A DNA stretch of 64,000 nt, taken from assembly GCF_041860085.1 (NCBI RefSeq), contig NZ_CP124747.1:6905001-6969000 (forward strand). Direction: 5' to 3'. The notes under the pieces are model-generated. The model was not told the DNA's origin. It searched no databases and worked only from the letters and a program-made list of their open reading frames with translations. Positions 63,345 to 64,000 of the stretch are shown one piece after another; the stretch's first letter is position 1; each line of letters begins with the position of its first letter. The position numbers were made by a program, and so were the translations under genes. Origin of the DNA: Schlesneria sp. DSM 10557. GTDB taxonomy: Bacteria > Planctomycetota > Planctomycetia > Planctomycetales > Planctomycetaceae.

Positions 63345-64000
63345 ATGACTGCGGAACCAAGGATCGTCCTCAGTGCCTTTGCCGATGAAGCGGCGAATTC
63401 GAAGACGGCCATCGAGCAATTGTCCGTTCTCGCGGCTCTCGGCCTCAGTTATTACAGCCCTCGATTCGTCGATGTGAATGGTTCCGGCACGGTGAAGCAC
63501 GTGACCGAACTTGATGCCAGCGAACTGGAACGTCTGCGGGCGCTTCATCGTGAATACGGGATGCATGTGGCCACCATCGGTTCGCGTCTGGGTAAGGTCA
63601 AACTTCTGGATGTGGATGACGGTTCGCATAACAGGTTTGTCCCTGACAAGCAGTATCATGAAACCGACGTAGCGGCGACGATTCGCGCAGCGCAGGCACT
63701 GGACGCCAAACTGATTCGGGGCTTTTCGTTTTACCACCCGAAAGGGGAGAGTCCTGATGCCTACGTGCAACAGGCCGCGGATCGACTTCGTCCGATTGTC
63801 GAGCTTTGCGCAAAAGCGGGACTGGTCTACGGTCTGGAGGTCGAAGCGAATCTCGTTGGACAGAACGGTCGAACGCTCGCAGCACTGGCCGAAGCTGTGG
63901 GTCACCCGAACCTCGTATGTATTTTCGACGGTGGCAACATCTCGTCACAGAATCTGACGCCGCTGGACTGCCTGGCCGAGTACCGTGCGATGCGAGACCA
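63345..64000 (+). CDS. Sugar phosphate isomerase/epimerase-like TIM barrel (runs off the window)
   Basis: The ATG at 63345 has TGGAG about seven bases upstream. The 218 codons present begin [20 protein letters not shown]. They contain the TIM-barrel pattern of the xylose isomerase-like AP-endonuclease 2 family: [42 protein letters not shown] and LVCIFDGGN. The Glu in EVEAN and Asp in FDGGN match metal ligands of this superfamily. Members epimerise or isomerise sugars. The C-terminus lies outside the window. The 228 bases before it (63117-63344) show no gene; a GGGGG/CCCCC pair at 63225-63242 may be a weak terminator for the peroxiredoxin gene. Confidence 0.78.
   Translation, partial: MTAEPRIVLSAFADEAANSKTAIEQLSVLAALGLSYYSPRFVDVNGSGTVKHVTELDASELERLRALHREYGMHVATIGSRLGKVKLLDVDDGSHNRFVPDKQYHETDVAATIRAAQALDAKLIRGFSFYHPKGESPDAYVQQAADRLRPIVELCAKAGLVYGLEVEANLVGQNGRTLAALAEAVGHPNLVCIFDGGNISSQNLTPLDCLAEYRAMRD

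Overview
The window looks like chromosomal DNA of a planctomycete, probably a Planctomycetaceae-type species. This is inferred from gene content, not from a 16S gene, and none is present. The evidence is a DUF1549/DUF1553 cytochrome-like protein followed by a DUF1501 protein, a type IV pilin-like DUF1559 protein, a redoxin/haem/copper-monooxygenase/EF-hand fusion, a planctomycete-style FHA protein, a large von Willebrand-type membrane protein, and many GTG or TTG starts. GC content is moderate. I see no tRNA, rRNA, CRISPR array, insertion sequence or prophage.

Layout. 1-8.7 kb, minus strand: start of an RND/MMPL exporter, the copper monooxygenase fusion, an alpha/beta hydrolase, a GH32 fructan hydrolase and class III fructose-1,6-bisphosphatase. 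9.2-13.4 kb: phosphoglucose isomerase and a universal stress protein (plus), then an S1/P1 nuclease and a Nudix hydrolase (minus). 13.6-18.9 kb: a membrane VWA protein, a SHOCT protein, a multi-pass membrane protein and a small exported protein. 19-25.2 kb, minus: a conserved protein I cannot name, a triple-RidA protein, SelO and a parallel beta-helix protein. 25.7-30.8 kb: an HlyD / double-ATPase ABC / ABC-2 permease export operon. 31.1-36.6 kb: DUF1553, DUF1501 and PPC-domain genes. 37.3-42.2 kb: a RecA-fold ATPase, an FHA protein, a LarA-like racemase and the DUF1559 pilin-like protein, ending at a strong terminator. 42.2-47.1 kb: thiS-thiG, an M50 protease and a membrane kinase or pseudokinase. 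47.2-53.5 kb: a double cyclase-domain protein and archaeal-type phosphoglycerate mutase (minus), then ribosomal protein S1 with its terminator and a sigma-70 factor (plus). 54-60.9 kb: a Cys-rich lipoprotein, a WaaP-like kinase, a five-gene membrane operon and a DinB-like protein. 60.9-64 kb: a PhoR-like histidine kinase, an exported peroxiredoxin and a truncated sugar isomerase/epimerase.

How the genes work together. Several housekeeping sugar-phosphate genes (fbp, pgi, apgM) and a fructan hydrolase suggest sugar use and gluconeogenesis, though they are scattered. Others serve the cell envelope (RND exporter, ABC exporter, M50 protease, DUF1501/1553, pilin-like protein). The best candidate for an undescribed system is the tightly overlapping five-gene operon at 55678-60387. 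It encodes a barrel-sandwich/lipoyl-like soluble protein, a DUF6754-like membrane protein and three further membrane proteins of unknown function. Other points of interest are the triple RidA protein, a kinase-like protein without a DFG aspartate, a double cyclase protein with eroded metal sites, and a three-codon leader ORF overlapping the start of the sigma factor gene.
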